Shown here piece after piece: positions 6,824-6,925 of a stretch of DNA of 6,925 nucleotides (positions are counted from its first letter, which is position 1; each line of letters opens with the position of its first letter). Location of the stretch: contig JALQTL010000081.1 of assembly GCA_023260935.1 (NCBI GenBank), positions 1 to 6,925 of the forward strand, read 5' to 3'. The notes beneath the pieces were generated by a model. That model saw nothing but the letters and a program-made list of their open reading frames with translations, searched no databases and was not told where the DNA came from. The position numbers were made by a program, and so were the translations under genes. The DNA is from Paracoccaceae bacterium (lineage in GTDB: Bacteria; Pseudomonadota; Alphaproteobacteria; Rhodobacterales; Rhodobacteraceae).

Positions 6824-6860
6824 GCCGACATGCCCCGCAGTTTTCGGTTTCGACTTCCAG

Positions 6861-6905
6861 TCCTATGGGGTAAAGGCGGGGCGGAGCAAGCCCACTGCCA
6901 TAGGA
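6861..6905 (+). promoter_or_regulatory. inverted repeat covering the ribosome binding site of the right-edge gene
   Basis: TCCTATGG (6861-6868) and CCATAGGA (6898-6905) are perfect 8-bp inverted repeats. Inside them GGGC (6879-6882) and GCCC (6890-6893) form a further short stem around a 7-nt loop. In a plus-strand transcript the right arm would include AGGA of the AGGAG Shine-Dalgarno (6902-6906) of the gene starting at 6913. As DNA it could equally be an operator shared by the divergent priA and the right-edge gene. The repeat is seen directly; any regulatory role is inference. Confidence 0.3.
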
Positions 6906-6912
6906 GCCAGCC

Positions 6913-6925
6913 ATGAAATTCTTCG
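6913..6925 (+). CDS. start of a gene encoding MKFF..., probably transaldolase / fructose-6-phosphate aldolase
   Basis: An ATG at 6913 has AGGAG at 6902-6906, 6 nt upstream, and opens the codons for Met-Lys-Phe-Phe before the window ends. MKFF is the usual opening of small transaldolases and fructose-6-phosphate aldolases (MKFFVDTA...), and in my recollection such a gene often neighbours priA in Rhodobacterales. Four codons cannot prove this; the reading as a gene start rests mainly on the Shine-Dalgarno, the divergent position 89 nt from priA, and the lack of any other gene in the gap. Confidence 0.5.

Noticed and set aside
6840..6870. Sigma-70-like promoter for the right-edge gene
   Set aside because: T-rich bases near 6841-6850 and CCTATGG near 6862 do not give a convincing -35/-10 pair with normal spacing.
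1..6925. CRISPR, insertion sequence, tRNA, prophage or defence system
   Set aside because: No direct-repeat array, transposase, integrase, tRNA-like fold or defence-type domain was seen; apart from the left-edge junction the window is ordinary metabolic and replication genes.

Overview
This is GC-rich, densely coding DNA that looks like an alphaproteobacterium, most probably of the Rhodobacteraceae/Rhodobacterales. The assignment rests on three things: an NAD-dependent fds-type formate dehydrogenase operon with the order fdsA-fdhD(fdsC)-fdsD, the character of the PriA protein, and a MKFF-type gene starting divergently from priA. It comes from reading the sequence only; no database search was possible.

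Layout. Positions 1 to about 143 read on the minus strand as the C-terminal end of an acyl-CoA dehydrogenase. Near 141-149 this stops and the plus strand becomes the C-terminal third of the formate dehydrogenase alpha subunit (fdsA, to 1088). The two partial genes face away from each other and are fused within their coding sequences. This is an inverted join, either a chimera or assembly artefact or a real rearrangement breakpoint. Then, on the plus strand, come fdhD/fdsC (1094-1918), fdsD (1908-2111), a glycerate 2-kinase (2201-3463) and a YeeE/YedE-family sulfur-compound transporter (3546-4613). priA lies convergently on the minus strand (4634-6823), separated from the transporter by 20 bp with a hairpin over the boundary. 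The last 13 bases are the start of a plus-strand gene, probably transaldolase or fructose-6-phosphate aldolase.

How the genes fit together. fdsA, fdhD and fdsD are tightly coupled (5-nt gap, then an 11-nt overlap) and make the catalytic subunit, the sulfurtransferase that matures its bis-MGD cofactor, and the small delta subunit of a soluble NAD-dependent formate dehydrogenase. The fdsG and fdsB partners would be expected upstream but are cut off by the join. The glycerate kinase would return glycerate from C1/C2 or photorespiratory-type metabolism to glycolysis. The YeeE protein would import thiosulfate or a related sulfur compound. PriA is the replication-restart helicase and is housekeeping.

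I found no CRISPR array, insertion sequence, tRNA, rRNA or clear defence or other novel system. The observation most worth checking is the inverted gene-to-gene junction at the left edge. After it, a hairpin covering the ribosome binding site of the last gene is the next best.
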